64,000 bases of DNA from Tolypocladium sp. Sup5 PDA-1 (taxonomy: Eukaryota; Ascomycota; Sordariomycetes; Hypocreales; Ophiocordycipitaceae), in the NCBI GenBank assembly GCA_000750105.3, contig JPHH03000041.1:247534-311533 (forward strand). Direction: 5' to 3'. This document shows, in pieces, positions 35,186-46,547 of this stretch. A program made the position numbers and the translations under genes. Within the stretch, counting starts at the first letter, position 1; each line of letters opens with the position of its first letter. The notes below the pieces were generated by a model. It was not told where the DNA came from. It did not search any database and saw only the letters and a program-made list of their open reading frames with translations.

Positions 35186-36253
35186 ATGTGCAAGTCGCCG
35201 CTGCATAACCTCCTCACGGCACTCCCCAAGGTCGAGCAGCATCTTCACATCGAGGGGACCCTGGAGCCGTCTCTGCTCTTCTCGCTCGCCGCCAAGAACA
35301 ACATCGCCCCCCCGTCAGACCCGGCGTACGCGTCGCCCGAGGCGCTACTCGCCCGTTACGGGCGCTTCACCTGTCTCGATGACTTCCTTCACTATTACTA
35401 CCTAGGCATGAGCGTGCTCGTCACGGCCAACGACTTTGAGACGCTGGCGTGGGCGTACTTTGTCAAGGCGGCGAGCCAGCGCGTGCGCCACGCGGAGGTC
35501 TTCTTCGACCCCCAGGCGCACACGGCAAGGGGCATCACGTACGACGTCGTCGTCCAGGGGCTGCTGGCGGCCAAGCGGCGCGCGGAGAGCGAGCTCGGCA
35601 TGACGGTCGAGTACATCGTGTGCATCCTGCGACACCTCCCGCTCGCCGACTCGCACGCGCTCATCGACACGGTGCTGGACAGGGGCCACCTCGTCGACGG
35701 CACGCTCACGGGCTTCGGCATGGTGTCGAGCGAGAAGAACTTCCCGCCCGAGCTGTTCGCCGACATCTACGCCCGCGTCGCGCAGACGGGCACGCGGCTC
35801 ACCACGCACGCCGGTGAGGAGGCCGGGCCCGAGTTCATCACCGCCTCGCTCGCGCACCTCGGCGTCACGCGCATCGACCACGGCCTCGCCGCCGCACGCG
35901 ACCCGGCCCTGCTGCGCGCCCTCGCCGCCGACCAGACCCTCCTCACCTTCTGCCCCTGGTCCAACGTCGCGCTGCGCAACCTGCCGTCCCTGGCCGACGC
36001 GCCCGTGCGCGCTTTTCTCGATGCCGGCGTGCGGTTCAGCATCAACAGTGACGACCCGGCCTACTTTGGCGCCTACATCCAGGAGGTCTACTGCCGCGTC
36101 CAGGACACCTTTGCCCTGAGCATCGAGGACTGGGCGTGGATCGCGAGGGGCGCCGTCGAGGGGAGCTGGTGCGGCGAGGAGAGGAAGAGGGAGCTCGCGG
36201 CCGAGGTGGATGCGGTGCTGAGGGACTTTGGGCACGCACAGGCTGCAGCCTAA
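35186..36253 (+). CDS. AAH1: Adenine deaminase (adenine aminohydrolase)
   Basis: Deaminates adenine to hypoxanthine in purine salvage and catabolism; cytosolic/nuclear zinc enzyme. Single exon, 355 aa, the normal length for fungal Aah1. Residues seen: metal-binding HLHIEGTLEP (HxH), HAGEE, DHG and the C-terminal SDDPAYFGAY, in the usual order for the adenosine/AMP/adenine deaminase superfamily. The Glu-Gly-Thr after HLHI and the short length favour adenine over adenosine deaminase. The start is the ATG at 35186; the frame continues upstream only to a GTG. Third codon positions are almost all G or C, more so than in neighbouring genes. It produces the hypoxanthine that the xanthine dehydrogenase 20 kb away would consume, though the two are not clustered. 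It converges with the Ufd2 gene. Confidence 0.93.
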   Translation: MCKSPLHNLLTALPKVEQHLHIEGTLEPSLLFSLAAKNNIAPPSDPAYASPEALLARYGRFTCLDDFLHYYYLGMSVLVTANDFETLAWAYFVKAASQRVRHAEVFFDPQAHTARGITYDVVVQGLLAAKRRAESELGMTVEYIVCILRHLPLADSHALIDTVLDRGHLVDGTLTGFGMVSSEKNFPPELFADIYARVAQTGTRLTTHAGEEAGPEFITASLAHLGVTRIDHGLAAARDPALLRALAADQTLLTFCPWSNVALRNLPSLADAPVRAFLDAGVRFSINSDDPAYFGAYIQEVYCRVQDTFALSIEDWAWIARGAVEGSWCGEERKRELAAEVDAVLRDFGHAQAAA

Positions 36254-36719
36254 GAATGCTTGGTTTGCGAAGGAGCTTGGTGGAGTTGAGAATGCCTAAG
36301 ATCGGGGGGCGGGCATAACCTTGACCAACTTTTCGGGGCGGGGGACTTTAACGTGACGGACGGCGTATGAATGCGACAATGATTAATATGTTCAACACAA
36401 TACCCAGAGACGGAGACGGAGAAGGCATTGGATAGGGGGCTTGGTAGTTGATGGATCTATCTCCAGCAGATACAAAACCGATCTGCACACACTCTCCCAC
36501 TGAAGTTGACATCCAGGATGCCATCCCATCTCCCCCTGCTCCGTCGTGTTCATGCCGAAAGCGCCTGTATCCGCGCCTGATATTCTGCTCGCCGCAAGCA
36601 AAGCACACAAAGAAACCGTACATCACGCATTCCCAACATCTAATTTCCGCCGCCAAGCCTGCCCGCCCTCGCAACGCAATGCTCTTCCGAGAACGCACCA
36701 AACCGACCGACCGTCTTGC
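36254..36719. other. Convergent intergenic region, 466 bp
   Basis: Shared 3' flank of adenine deaminase (plus) and Ufd2 (minus). No gene or repeat seen. Confidence 0.5.
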
Positions 36720-39700
36720 TTAACCCTCCGTCGTGTCCATCGCGTCCGGAGCAAGCTTCGCCTTGGCCGCGGCGACCTTTTCCGCCCGCCACGCGTCGAT
36801 CTTCTCCTTGAGTTCCGTCTGCGGGATCGCGTCTTCCACCGTCATCGGCTGCCGCGTAAACGGGTCCTTGGGGTCGCTCAGCAGGTGCTGCACAATGGTC
36901 GAGCGGTCGACAATGTGCTTGCTGGGCAGGAGGACGGGGTCCTTCATGAGGTCACCCATGATGGGGTCCTCAAACTCGGCCGGGATGTCGCCGAGGTCGA
37001 TGTCCGCCTGGTCCTGCTGCTGCTTGGCCTCGAGGAACTTGACCTTGATCCTCTCCCACTTGGCAATCTCGGAGGCGTCCTTTTGGTGCTTCGACGTCAG
37101 GATCCGCGTCACCCGGTCGAGAACTTCGGGCTTGTAGGAGCGGCCGTCTGCGGCGACGGCCTCGACAAAGACGGGCGAGTAGCCGAGGTGCAGGTAGATG
37201 TCGACAAAGTCGGAGATCAGCTGGATGGGCCGGAAGTGGTACTTGTCCTTGTTCGAGACGCTCAACTCGGCGGCCGCCTTCTTGCCCGCGAGTGTCTCCA
37301 GGTTGTAATTCAACATGCTCGCCAGACGAGAGACAATCTCCGGCATGGTAAACGACTCGCTGAGGGCCTGCGTGAAAAGCTTCATCATCTCCAGCGTCTC
37401 GTTGGCGAGTTGCATGTAGGATGTAGCCTGGTTGCCCAGGGTTTGGAGTTCCTCTTCCTTCTTCTGCCGGTCTTCAGTAGACAGGGAGTGATCCTCCAGC
37501 TCTCTCTCGAGAATTCGCATCTTGGGGAACTTGGTAAACGCTTCGTCCAAGACGTAGGTTGCGTCGTTGAGCAACATGTTGACAAACTGGACAAAGAAGC
37601 TACGGTTGACCCTGTTGAACATCTCATTAGTCTTGTATTCAGTCGGGCGATCAATGTGCAACTTACTTGCTCTCCCGCGTCAGCTGCTCCTTGTACGCAT
37701 CGTTGACCCAGACGCACTTGATGACTTGGAAAATCTCATATCGAATGTTGAACTTGTCGTAGAACGCCGAGTTGGCGCCTGTAGACTCGCACTCGATGTA
37801 GAACTTCATCAAGGCGTGCAGCAGGTAGTCATTGGCAAATTGCAGAGAAACCAGCTGGTCTCCCAAGACACCCTTCTTGAGATGCATAAACGGCCAGGTT
37901 CCAGAGAAGAGAAGTGATACCAGCGACGACTTGAGGTAGGGATTCTTGATGAGTTCGGATGACCGGAGGAAGGTGATGCACAGGGCAATCATTTCCTCGC
38001 CCACGGCACTCGGCAAGATCTTTGGCAACCATCTGTAGAGTCTGTCAGCTTTGAAACAACGCCTGGGTTTGGATCAAGCGTACCTAAAGACAAATTTAAA
38101 GTTGTCGACGATGTTCTGAAGCGTGTATTCGGGCAAGCAAGCGAACGCCTCAGAGTTCTCCATGGAGAGAGGCAGCCTGGCGGTTGTTAGCATTCGTATC
38201 CCCCGACTTGGAGCCTGGCAACGTACTTGATTGCCTGCACTTCTTTGCCCGGCTTGTAGTCCGATCCTGTAACGAGTCGGAGCAACCAGACCGCGACATA
38301 TCGCATGAACCTGAGCGAGGTGCTCTGCATCCTCTCATCGAGGAGCGCGCCTTCAATCGCATACTTGAGAGCAATCGTCTTCTCCAACACATTCGTGTGT
38401 CTCTTGAGAGTCTCTTCGAACAGTCTCAGCTGGTGGGGCGAGTTGGCAACCTTTGGCCGCTCTGCCTCCATCGCCTTGATGTTCTTCTCCAGGTATTTGA
38501 TCTCTCGATCCAGGTTCTTCAACTGCGAGTTCAGAGCCTCGCTACCGTAGTGATGCGCAGCTAGCGCAAGGAAGAATGCCTCGGAAATGAAGTTGGACTC
38601 GTCCTCCTCCTTCTCCGAGTAGTACTTGTCAGCCGTTGCTTGATCCGCGTTAAGTTTCGTCTCGTCCTTGATGTCAACACGAGGCTGCCTCGTGAAGTAC
38701 TTGACGTCGATCTTGTCCACCTTGCTAAAGTCATTATCCATAAAAGGCTCGCAAAACCGATCCATGATCGTGGTGACGTTGAGCATAAACCCGTCCGATG
38801 CCACCTCTCTCGGGTCGACCTGCATGGCTCTCCGCTTGTGATTCATGTTCATGATGTAGGCAAACCAGTTAAGCGTGCGACTTCTCGTGTCCGGGCCTGC
38901 TCGAATGAAGGCGTTTGCAATCACAAAGAGATCGTCTTGGTGAGCTCTGAGGACAATGCGCAATGATTCTTGAGCATTTGCGATCCGCGCCCTATCAAGA
39001 GACCGTGGACCGGGAAAGTAGCTCTTGATAGCCTCTGGTTGCAGCGGAGATATTCGGAAGAAGGGGCCGAGTATGGTGTGCTTCTCAATACCTGGCGCCG
39101 ACTGGGCCATGTTGAAACATGAATGTTCGGCGAGGTTGGAGATGAGAACAGGAAAGCGCGTATATGTTAATAAAGCCTATAAACACCGTCAGCTGCGTGT
39201 TCCAAAGCTCACGTCCGTGCTGGGTTACCATACCTGGACATAGGGCTTGTAGTCGTCTCCCAAGGACAATGCGGAGAGCCGGTTGCTGATATTGACCATG
39301 GCATCATTGAAGAGTGCGGGGATCGCTTCATCGTCGTCAAATCGCTTGATGGCTTCTCTGATAAAGTCAAAATCGAGTCCGCCTTCATCCGAAATGCCAC
39401 GGAGCAAGAAAGGGGCGAGGGTATCGTGGTCAGCGTTCGCCTCACGTCTACGGTGTGTCAGCGTCAGGACCAGCAGCAGAAGTATTAGGAAACGCACCCA
39501 TAAAGAACCGGCATCGTTAGAGAAAACAGGCAGTTGCTGATACACAGTCGCTTTGCCTCTTCATGCATCTCGGACCGCACATTACTGGTATTCTTGGCTG
39601 TGCTGGCCGCCTTGACGGCTCGCTTCCAGCAAAGAAGCAGGTACCCAAACAAAGGCTTGTCGAGCGGTAAGTTGCCGCAAGCCTCTATGATGGCCTGATC

Positions 39701-40337
39701 CAACACGCTCGTGGAAAGCTTCAAGGTATCCCCCGCCTCGTTCAGCTCCTGGTTCAGATTCGGCACGAAGACCAGTCTCTGTCCCTGGGCGTTTGTCATG
39801 TGGTGGGGATCAACAGTGATGCGAAATATTTGCGTGAGTACCCTGTGCGCATAGTCCTCGTCCGATTCGGTCTGCTGGGGGTTCGGCATGCGGGGGGCAG
39901 GAGTGGCTGCAGAGCCGTCGTCAATCTCAGCGGCGGACCTCTTGCGATGCGGACGGGAACTACCTGAAGAGCCCGACGGGCCTTCGGACCTGGTGTTTGG
40001 GACACCTAGTTGCGTGAAGGGGTTGGAGCTCGGCTGGGATGGCTTCGGGGCAGGCGTGATGTTGATCTTGGGTTTCGGCGGGGGGGGTTCGCTGCTCTGC
40101 GGTTTCGGGGCCGGCGTCGTCGACGACTGGGCAGAGTCGTTCTCTGGATCCTTGCTCTCGCTCGGCTTGGGAGCCGATGAGCCGAGCTTTGCCAGGCGGC
40201 GTGCTCGGATCTGCATCAAGTGTATTAGCAATCAAGGCTGTTTCCCTCGGCCTGCCTCCGCCCGAGCTTACCTGGTCCATCTTCTCCTTGTCGGGGGCGT
40301 CGCCCCCGGTCCACGACGGCTGCTCGTTGGGATCCAT
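36720..40337 (-). CDS. UFD2: Ubiquitin conjugation factor E4 (Ufd2), U-box ligase
   Basis: Extends ubiquitin chains on substrates of the ubiquitin-fusion-degradation pathway together with Cdc48. Seven exons on the minus strand (40272-40337, 39498-40210, 39234-39447, 38227-39176, 38084-38176, 37667-38032, 36720-37611) give 1097 aa. The N-terminus is low complexity, rich in Pro/Ser/Lys (PKPQSSEPPPPKPKI). The Ufd2 core of helical repeats runs from about residue 130 to 1000 and includes YLLLCWKRAVKAA, LGPFFRISPL and YHVDPREVASDG-like sequence. The C-terminal U-box (about 1012-1085) reads FEDPIMGDLMKDPVLLPS, then DRSTIVQHLLSD and DPFTRQPM. All splice joins restore strongly conserved core sequence. 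The start ATG at 40337 gives MDPNEQPSW. The neighbour upstream on the same strand is the RING/TRAF-type protein, 0.9 kb away. Confidence 0.95.
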
Positions 40338-41264
40338 GCTGGCGCGTCTCCCGTATCCGCTGAGAGGGGGAAAAGCGCGTCGACGGGGGTTGGCAGAAGG
40401 GAAATGCAAGTTGATGGGAAGCCCGCGAGGCTGAAGGTCGGAGGTTGAGAGTTGAGCCCCGCGGCTGGCAGTGGTGGAACTCACGGGTAGCTAGCGGGTG
40501 CGGGGCGGTGAGGCTGCCACTCACCTCCACTGAGACACAGTGGATGACAGCATAGACTGCCTGTGTGGCGGCGGCGCTGGAGAGGGTGCCTGGAGCCTGT
40601 GGCGTCGGGGCTGCTTGAACCTTAGGTACCCTGGACGGATGGAAGCTTCCAGCCCCGGGGCATTACCAACCTAGAAACAGGCACCTGGACGACAGCCAAA
40701 CACTGACACCTCAATGTCTGCCTTGCCAACCGTTCGACCTCTCAACTGGCGACTCGGGGTATGCAGCTACAACAAATGATGCCAGGTCAAGCGAAAACAG
40801 GCGAAACAAATACGTCGGACTTCGTACGGCGGCCCCAGAGCCCTCAAACTCCGCGGGTGGACATCCAGCTGCGTGAAACTCCGCCAGAATCGTCCACTCC
40901 GGCAGGCTGTGTCTCTTCATGAGCACCAAACGTCCGCATCCTAATTGTCGGCTTTGATGAAAGTCAGTCTCAAAAAGGGGAATCCGAAGCCGTCCGCGGG
41001 CTCCGATGACGGGCGTCTTTCGCATGGATCGGACTTTATCCCTGGTTCGACTCCCACGATAGGTGATGACGACGGACAGTACGGAGTATTCGTAGTCCAA
41101 CGACGGAAGACTTCCAACACGTATGCATACAAACACTATATTTCTCCAAGTTACTTTCATTCCTATGTACGCACTGCTCTTTCACACAACGAGGGTATCC
41201 CATGTTTAGCGCCCAACACCTCTCAAATTCAAATCAAAACTCGCAAATCCAAAGCTCTCCATCC
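40338..41264. other. Intergenic, 927 bp
   Basis: Promoter region of UFD2 and 3' flank of the RING protein, both minus-strand genes. It contains one GTACGGAGTA motif (41079-41088). No gene seen. Confidence 0.5.
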
Positions 41265-42875
41265 TCACAGCCGAGGGAGGTCCGTCTCCGTCCCAGAAGA
41301 CCGCCTCCTCTCCGGCAGGATGAGGCCCGCGTCGCTGGAGCTGCCGCGCCGAATCGTACTCGAAGACCCCGTGTTATTAGCAGCCCTTATGCGTCCTTCC
41401 TCGCGGCTCCTGTTCAGTAACCAGTTGACGTGCATCCGTATCATGTTGATGTTGTTCCGTAGCTCCGTGACTTCTTCCCGGATGGGCATGACCTGGTTCA
41501 GGGTCCACATACTCTGTCGGGCCTCGAGATGCGTCAGGTTCTGGTGGACTTCCTCGAACCCGGCATCCAGATCCTGCATCGTGCGTTTGTCGTTGATCAA
41601 AGGATCGCCGCCCTCGCCGCCGCCGCCGCCGCAGCGATTCATGGTTGCTATAACCTTTTCCATTTGGCGATTACTTTCGTTCTGTCGATCTGTCATGTCT
41701 TGGAGCTTTCTTTCGAGATCGGTATATGCTTGAATGGTTTCTCGCTGCGTCCTTATGACGATCCCCGACGGAGTGTCGGGGTGAAACGCGCAAGCTATAG
41801 TGTGAGCGCTCATTTCGCCGCGAACAGCGCGTATCGGGCAGCCCACGTCCTGGTACGGACACCTAATCTCGGCGCCGTCGCATTCGAGGCTCCGGTGAGA
41901 ATCCAGTTGGGACCGTTGAATCAGCTGCCAGCAACCCTGGCATCGCGTCTTGGCCCTAGAGCACGAGAGAAGGTGGACGTCGTTGTCTGCCTCTTCAATC
42001 TTTGCGTCGCAGTGGGTGCATTCGATCTCCCGATGGGGGCACTCCTCATCTTTGGGCTTATTCCGCAGCTTCTTGTCGCAGTTGGTATCTGGACAGCACA
42101 GCTCTCGGTATCGGCATTCGGTTGTCGCATGGCTCTCCGCGGCCTCGCGCCTCACTTCCTTGTTGCACCCCCGGCCGTGATATGGACACTTGACCATCAG
42201 ACCGTTCAACTGCGTGCGAATCAGCCTCGCCGCGCTGAAGCAGTCTAGCCAAGAGAGAAGATCTCTATCGATGGGACAGGCGGTCCCTGACGGGCTGGAG
42301 GCTATGCTTCGGCGCAAGCATCGGTAGCAGAAGGTATGGTCGCAAGGCGTCGTTACGGGGTCGACGAGCGGATCGTGGCAGATGGGGCACAAGAGGTTCG
42401 GATCGGGGTCGGTGACGTACGTGAGGCTGTACATGTCGAAGATGGAGCTGCCTCCATATCGCTTCGGGATGTCGAGGGACGAGGCGTGCGGAGGCAACAG
42501 GGGACCTGAACGTCGATCCGAACTTCCACCTGGTGCCCTGCGCATTAGCAGTTCCGGCGAATTCGCGATGGCCCTCGCCAGGGCAGCCTGTCTCACCCGC
42601 CCGTGGACCTCTGGCGCGATGAAGACGGCGTCCGGGGACGGCGGTCGAACGAGGCTCGTGACGAGATCGGGGGTCGCAGACGTGCGCCTCAGGTTCCGAC
42701 GAGCGAAGCGTCTCGCTGCGGCTGGGCTCATGCGCACCCCTTCATCGCTGGACTCGGAGGCCGATTCGCGCGACACAACGACGCTCGTGGGCCGCAGCGT
42801 CGGTTGGATGTTCGGCGCGACTGCGACGTCGCCATCCCCGGTGGCGCCAGGTGCCGCGGCTTGGCTTTCCGACAT
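41265..42875 (-). CDS. RING / TRAF-type zinc-finger protein
   Basis: Single exon, 536 aa. The disordered N-terminus (about 1-160, Arg/Ser/Pro-rich) is followed by a C3HC4 RING: CPICHDPLVDPVTTPCDHTF, then CYRCLRR and CPIDRD. Next come two or more TRAF-type zinc fingers (CPYHGRGCNKEVRRE, CPHREIECTHCDAKIEE, CRGCWQLI-like and CPYQDVGCP). A C-terminal coiled coil (YTDLERKLQDMTDRQNESNR and the following 120 residues) contains a five-Gly run. RING plus TRAF fingers is the layout of E3 ubiquitin ligases. No MATH/TRAF-C domain is present, as is usual in fungi. Substrate unknown. The ATG at 42875 is the first in frame. Confidence 0.88.
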   Translation of the reverse strand: MSESQAAAPGATGDGDVAVAPNIQPTLRPTSVVVSRESASESSDEGVRMSPAAARRFARRNLRRTSATPDLVTSLVRPPSPDAVFIAPEVHGRVRQAALARAIANSPELLMRRAPGGSSDRRSGPLLPPHASSLDIPKRYGGSSIFDMYSLTYVTDPDPNLLCPICHDPLVDPVTTPCDHTFCYRCLRRSIASSPSGTACPIDRDLLSWLDCFSAARLIRTQLNGLMVKCPYHGRGCNKEVRREAAESHATTECRYRELCCPDTNCDKKLRNKPKDEECPHREIECTHCDAKIEEADNDVHLLSCSRAKTRCQGCWQLIQRSQLDSHRSLECDGAEIRCPYQDVGCPIRAVRGEMSAHTIACAFHPDTPSGIVIRTQRETIQAYTDLERKLQDMTDRQNESNRQMEKVIATMNRCGGGGGEGGDPLINDKRTMQDLDAGFEEVHQNLTHLEARQSMWTLNQVMPIREEVTELRNNINMIRMHVNWLLNRSREEGRIRAANNTGSSSTIRRGSSSDAGLILPERRRSSGTETDLPRL

Positions 42876-44306
42876 GCTCTTCGCTGTCTGTCCTCAGAGG
42901 CAGGTTGATTCGGGCGAGCGGTATCGCAGAGTACAGGGCCGCATGAATCTGACAATCAGTGCGACCCGTGGCAGAAATGCGTGTCGGTGAGGAGGTTTCT
43001 GGCGGAGGAAAGGATGGCGGTTGCCGATCGGAACTGAAGATGCCCGCAGCCGAGGGGTCTGAGTCCACTCTAGTCTAGGGCCCAATATCCCGATTCCGAA
43101 ATTCCCGACAGCAACTTGCTCCGAATATCGGTAGAGGTAGTCGTGATTTCTCTTCAATTTCTTTTTCATTTGAATACCAGAGATTGTTGCTTTATTCCCT
43201 TTCCGCGTTGATTTAACTTGGTACTTTTGTCGGGCCGCATCTGAAGCATGAATGCTACGTATGATGTCTCGATGCGGCTCTCTCTGGGCGCATACATGCA
43301 CAGAACGTGCCACAGGCTCGACGGGTCTTCTACACAGTTGCCCAATGCCACTTCCACGACAGACGGGCATGGAGGTCAAGGCAATTATGGCGAAAGCTCA
43401 AGATAGTAAGCCAAGTTTGCGCAGGAGATGGAACTGAGATCTTCTGTAAGTGCATGTCCTCCGTATTTTGGAGGAGATGTCGAGGTCTTCCCCGGATTTC
43501 GGCTCCGCGCTGCACCTGCTGGGGTCCCCACGGCCGCCACGCCCATTGGACTCTGCCGTGTCTCAATTACAAACTCGGAAAAACAAGTCCATGCTCAGTA
43601 CGACCAAAGGCCAGCAGTTATTTCAGATACCTCTCTGCTCATGTCCTTGCCAGATGCGACTATCGCTTGCAAGTGCAGCAGCACCCCCCCCAGGTTAATC
43701 CCATAATATCCCAGCGACGCTATTGGCCATGTGGCCCTGGAACGTGCCCGTACGCGCGACTCGCCAATCGACTTCCATGTTCTCCAGCAGCTTTCACATG
43801 TCAGCCAGACGTCAGCGCATCCCATCCCCAAAACGTCAGCGCCAGTCACGAGGGAGGCCCAGCGAACCCCCTTCACAAGCCGAGACCCAAAAACCCCATG
43901 GCATGTGCGGCCCGCTGCTGGAAAACACTTGTCGCCGACGGGGCTCTCTTCTGGCCATGATCCGTCCTTGTCTACCTACATCCCGCCCTTTGTCGGGCGA
44001 TCACCGCGTGCCGTGACCCCAGAGTCCCGGGCCCCCCGGCTGTCCACTGTGCCGCCACCTCCGGTATGTTACCCCCGGCGCCACGGATGCACCTCTGCAG
44101 CCCTATTTCGGGCTGTGGTGGTTGGCCTTCGTGGTCTGAGCATCGGACGGGTTGCTGACGGCTGAGTCGTAGGAGATCCCAGACATGGTGTATTATCCGT
44201 CTCGGCCCTCTAACACGACGCCCTCCTACAACCGCAACAGGGAACCGCAACATCAACTCGACAGCCATAGACTAAGCGGCATTGCGTTTGCCATTTCGTT
44301 GCCAGC
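42876..44306. other. Divergent promoter region, 1.4 kb
   Basis: Between the minus-strand RING protein and the plus-strand lipase-like gene, so it carries both promoters. It includes an AT-richer stretch at about 43070-43215. Short frames on both strands resemble nothing known. Confidence 0.5.
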
Positions 44307-46547
44307 ATGATAGACCACGTCCTCGGACGCCCGTCGTCCAAGTCTCGGCGCCTGCAGGTCCTGGCCGTATTATCGTTCTGGTCCTTTTACTTGTACAGGT
44401 AGGCCAGGTCAAGTCCGACCGACCTCCGTCTCACCATCTTCTAACCGCGCAGCAGAGGCGACAAGCATGGCCCCCCAGGCGCCAAGTTGCTCTCGAGAAT
44501 CTTCTCCAGGCGCCTCACCGCGTGGCAGACCTTCCTCATGACCATGATGTACCTCTACGCCTCCCGCAACTTCAGCGCCCTCGTCGGCCTCGCCAGCCCG
44601 GAGCCCATGGCCAACATGTACGACACGACCTACTTCCGCGCGACCTGGGTCCTGACGGCGCTGGACGCCGGCTTCTGGACCGCCATGAAGATCCGCGCCA
44701 AGTGGCTGCGCGACATCGCGAGCATCGCCTTCTCGCTCTTCTACCTCGTCGCGGCCGAGCGCGCCGACGAAAAGGTGCGCAAGGTCCGGGGCATGGTCAC
44801 CGTCGAGCACCTGCGCGTCTCGTGGAACAAGGGCACCACGCCGTACCTCGGCTTCCTGCAGCGCCTCCTGCGCCCGCGCTTCACGCGCTGGCCACCGCGG
44901 CAGATCCGGATCCCGCGGCCGTCCAACAGCGACTACAAGGAGCCCGTGGCCGCGTGGCTGTACTACGACGGGCCGGTCGCGGACCTGGAGCACCACAGCC
45001 GCGTCATCCTGGACATCCCCGGCGGCGGGTTCGTGGCCATGGACCCGCGGTGCAACGACGACAAGCTGTTTGCCTGGGCGTCCAAGTCCGGGCTGCCCAT
45101 CCTCAGCATCGACTACAAGAAGGCGCCCGAGTTCCCGTACCCGTACGCCCTGAACGAGTGCTTCGACGTCTACGCCACGCTGGTCAAGACCAAGGGCCGC
45201 TGCCTGGGCATGTCGGGCAAGGAGCTGCCCCGGGTCATCATCACGGGCGACAGCGCCGGCGGCAACCTCGCCGTCGCGGCGGCCCTGATGATCCTCGAGA
45301 CGAGCAGCAGCGAGTTCCGGCGCTTCTCGGGACGGGGCAGCCTGCCCGCGCCCGACGGCCTCGTCTGCTTCTACCCGGCGCTGGACATGAACATCGGCAA
45401 CTGGATGTCGGACGAGCAGATGTCGCTGATCCGGGACCGCAGGATGCGCAAGACGAACCGGTCCATTGTGCGGCGCAAGAGCATGCAGTACAACGAGCTG
45501 GTCGGCACGCCGCACCACTCCGACGACGAGGACGACACGCCGCTAGCGGAGGATAAGGGCATCTCCGCGACGGATGTGCCGCAGAGCCCGAACGTGTCGC
45601 AGCCCCAGTTCTCGCACTCGGGGCCGCGGACGCTCAGCCAGTCCGCAAAGGACGAGAAACGCACCGACAGCATGTCCCACCACGCCGAGCCCATGAAGAC
45701 GCGCCTGGCGACCTCGTCCATGATCTCCTACTTCAACGACCGCGTCCTCACGCCCGAGATGATGCGCGCCATGATCATCCTCTACATCGGCGCGCATAAC
45801 CGCCCCGACTTCACGCAGGACTACCTCCTCAGCCCCGTGCTCGCCCCCGAGGCGCTGCTCGCCAAGTTCCCCAAGACGTACTTCATGACGGGCGAGCGCG
45901 ACCCCCTGGTGGACGACACGGTGGTCTTCGCGGGCCGGCTGCGGCGCGCAAAGGAGGCGGCGGCGAGGGAGAAGCGGGGCCGCACGGGGGCCGACGGCGC
46001 GTGCGACGACATCGAGGCCGCAGAGGTGATGCTCATCCCGGGCATCTCGCACGGCTTCATGCAGTTCCCGGGGATATACCCGCCCGCGTGGCGGCACTTT
46101 GAGCGCAGCGCCGTGTGGTTCGAGCAGCTCTTCATGGAGGCCGAGCAGGCCCGGACGCGCCACCTGCGGCCCGAGCAGCTCCTCTCGCCGACGGCGGCGG
46201 CCGCCAACGGGCACGCGCACCACCTCGGCGAGTCGAGCGGCGACGAGGACAAGCCGCTGGAGATTAGCATGACCAAAATGACGCGCCGGAGCAGCGCGGC
46301 GCAGACGCAGGCCCAGGCGCAGACGCAGGGCTCGCCGCCGGCGACAAACGGCGAGGGGGGGCTCGGCAACGGCAACGGCAGCGGCAGCGGCAACGGCAAC
46401 GGCAACGGCAACGGCAAGAAGGGCAAGAAGATGCTGAGCAAGGACAAGAACAAGAGTCTCGTCAAGCTGAACAGCACCGACGACTTGCTGGGGCGGCGGA
46501 TGCAGGGGCTGGCGAGTGGGCTGACGGGGCTGGGCGAGCAGGATTAA
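44307..46547 (+). CDS. Hormone-sensitive-lipase-like alpha/beta hydrolase
   Basis: Predicted neutral lipid or ester hydrolase, probably membrane-associated. Exons 44307-44398 and 44453-46547 give 728 aa. Exon 1 supplies a hydrophobic segment (LQVLAVLSFWSFYLY), and a second lies near residues 70-110. The hydrolase core shows an oxyanion loop DIPGGGF (about 218; PGGG where the family usually has HGGG), the nucleophile elbow GDSAGGN (about 296), the Asp in ERDPLVDD (about 513) and the His in ISHGF (about 564). A charged insertion (about 340-425) splits the core between the Ser and Asp blocks, as in hormone-sensitive lipase-type proteins with a regulatory insert. The C-terminus has low-complexity Gln-Ala and Asn-Gly repeats and a Lys-rich end. 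The acceptor is a NAGNAG (GCAGCAG, 44449-44455), so one residue may vary. Confidence 0.85.

Noticed and set aside
35402..36235. 277-codon minus-strand frame over adenine deaminase
   Set aside because: Antisense shadow of a gene with very high GC3; composition is Arg/Val/Gly-rich and matches nothing.
41030..41070. tRNA T-arm-like GGTTCGACTCCC
   Set aside because: The flanking bases do not form a T stem, and no acceptor or anticodon arm could be placed around it.
44282..45556. 424-codon plus-strand frame overlapping the lipase-like gene
   Set aside because: Arg/Pro/His-rich alternative frame of a GC-rich gene; the other frame has the catalytic motifs.
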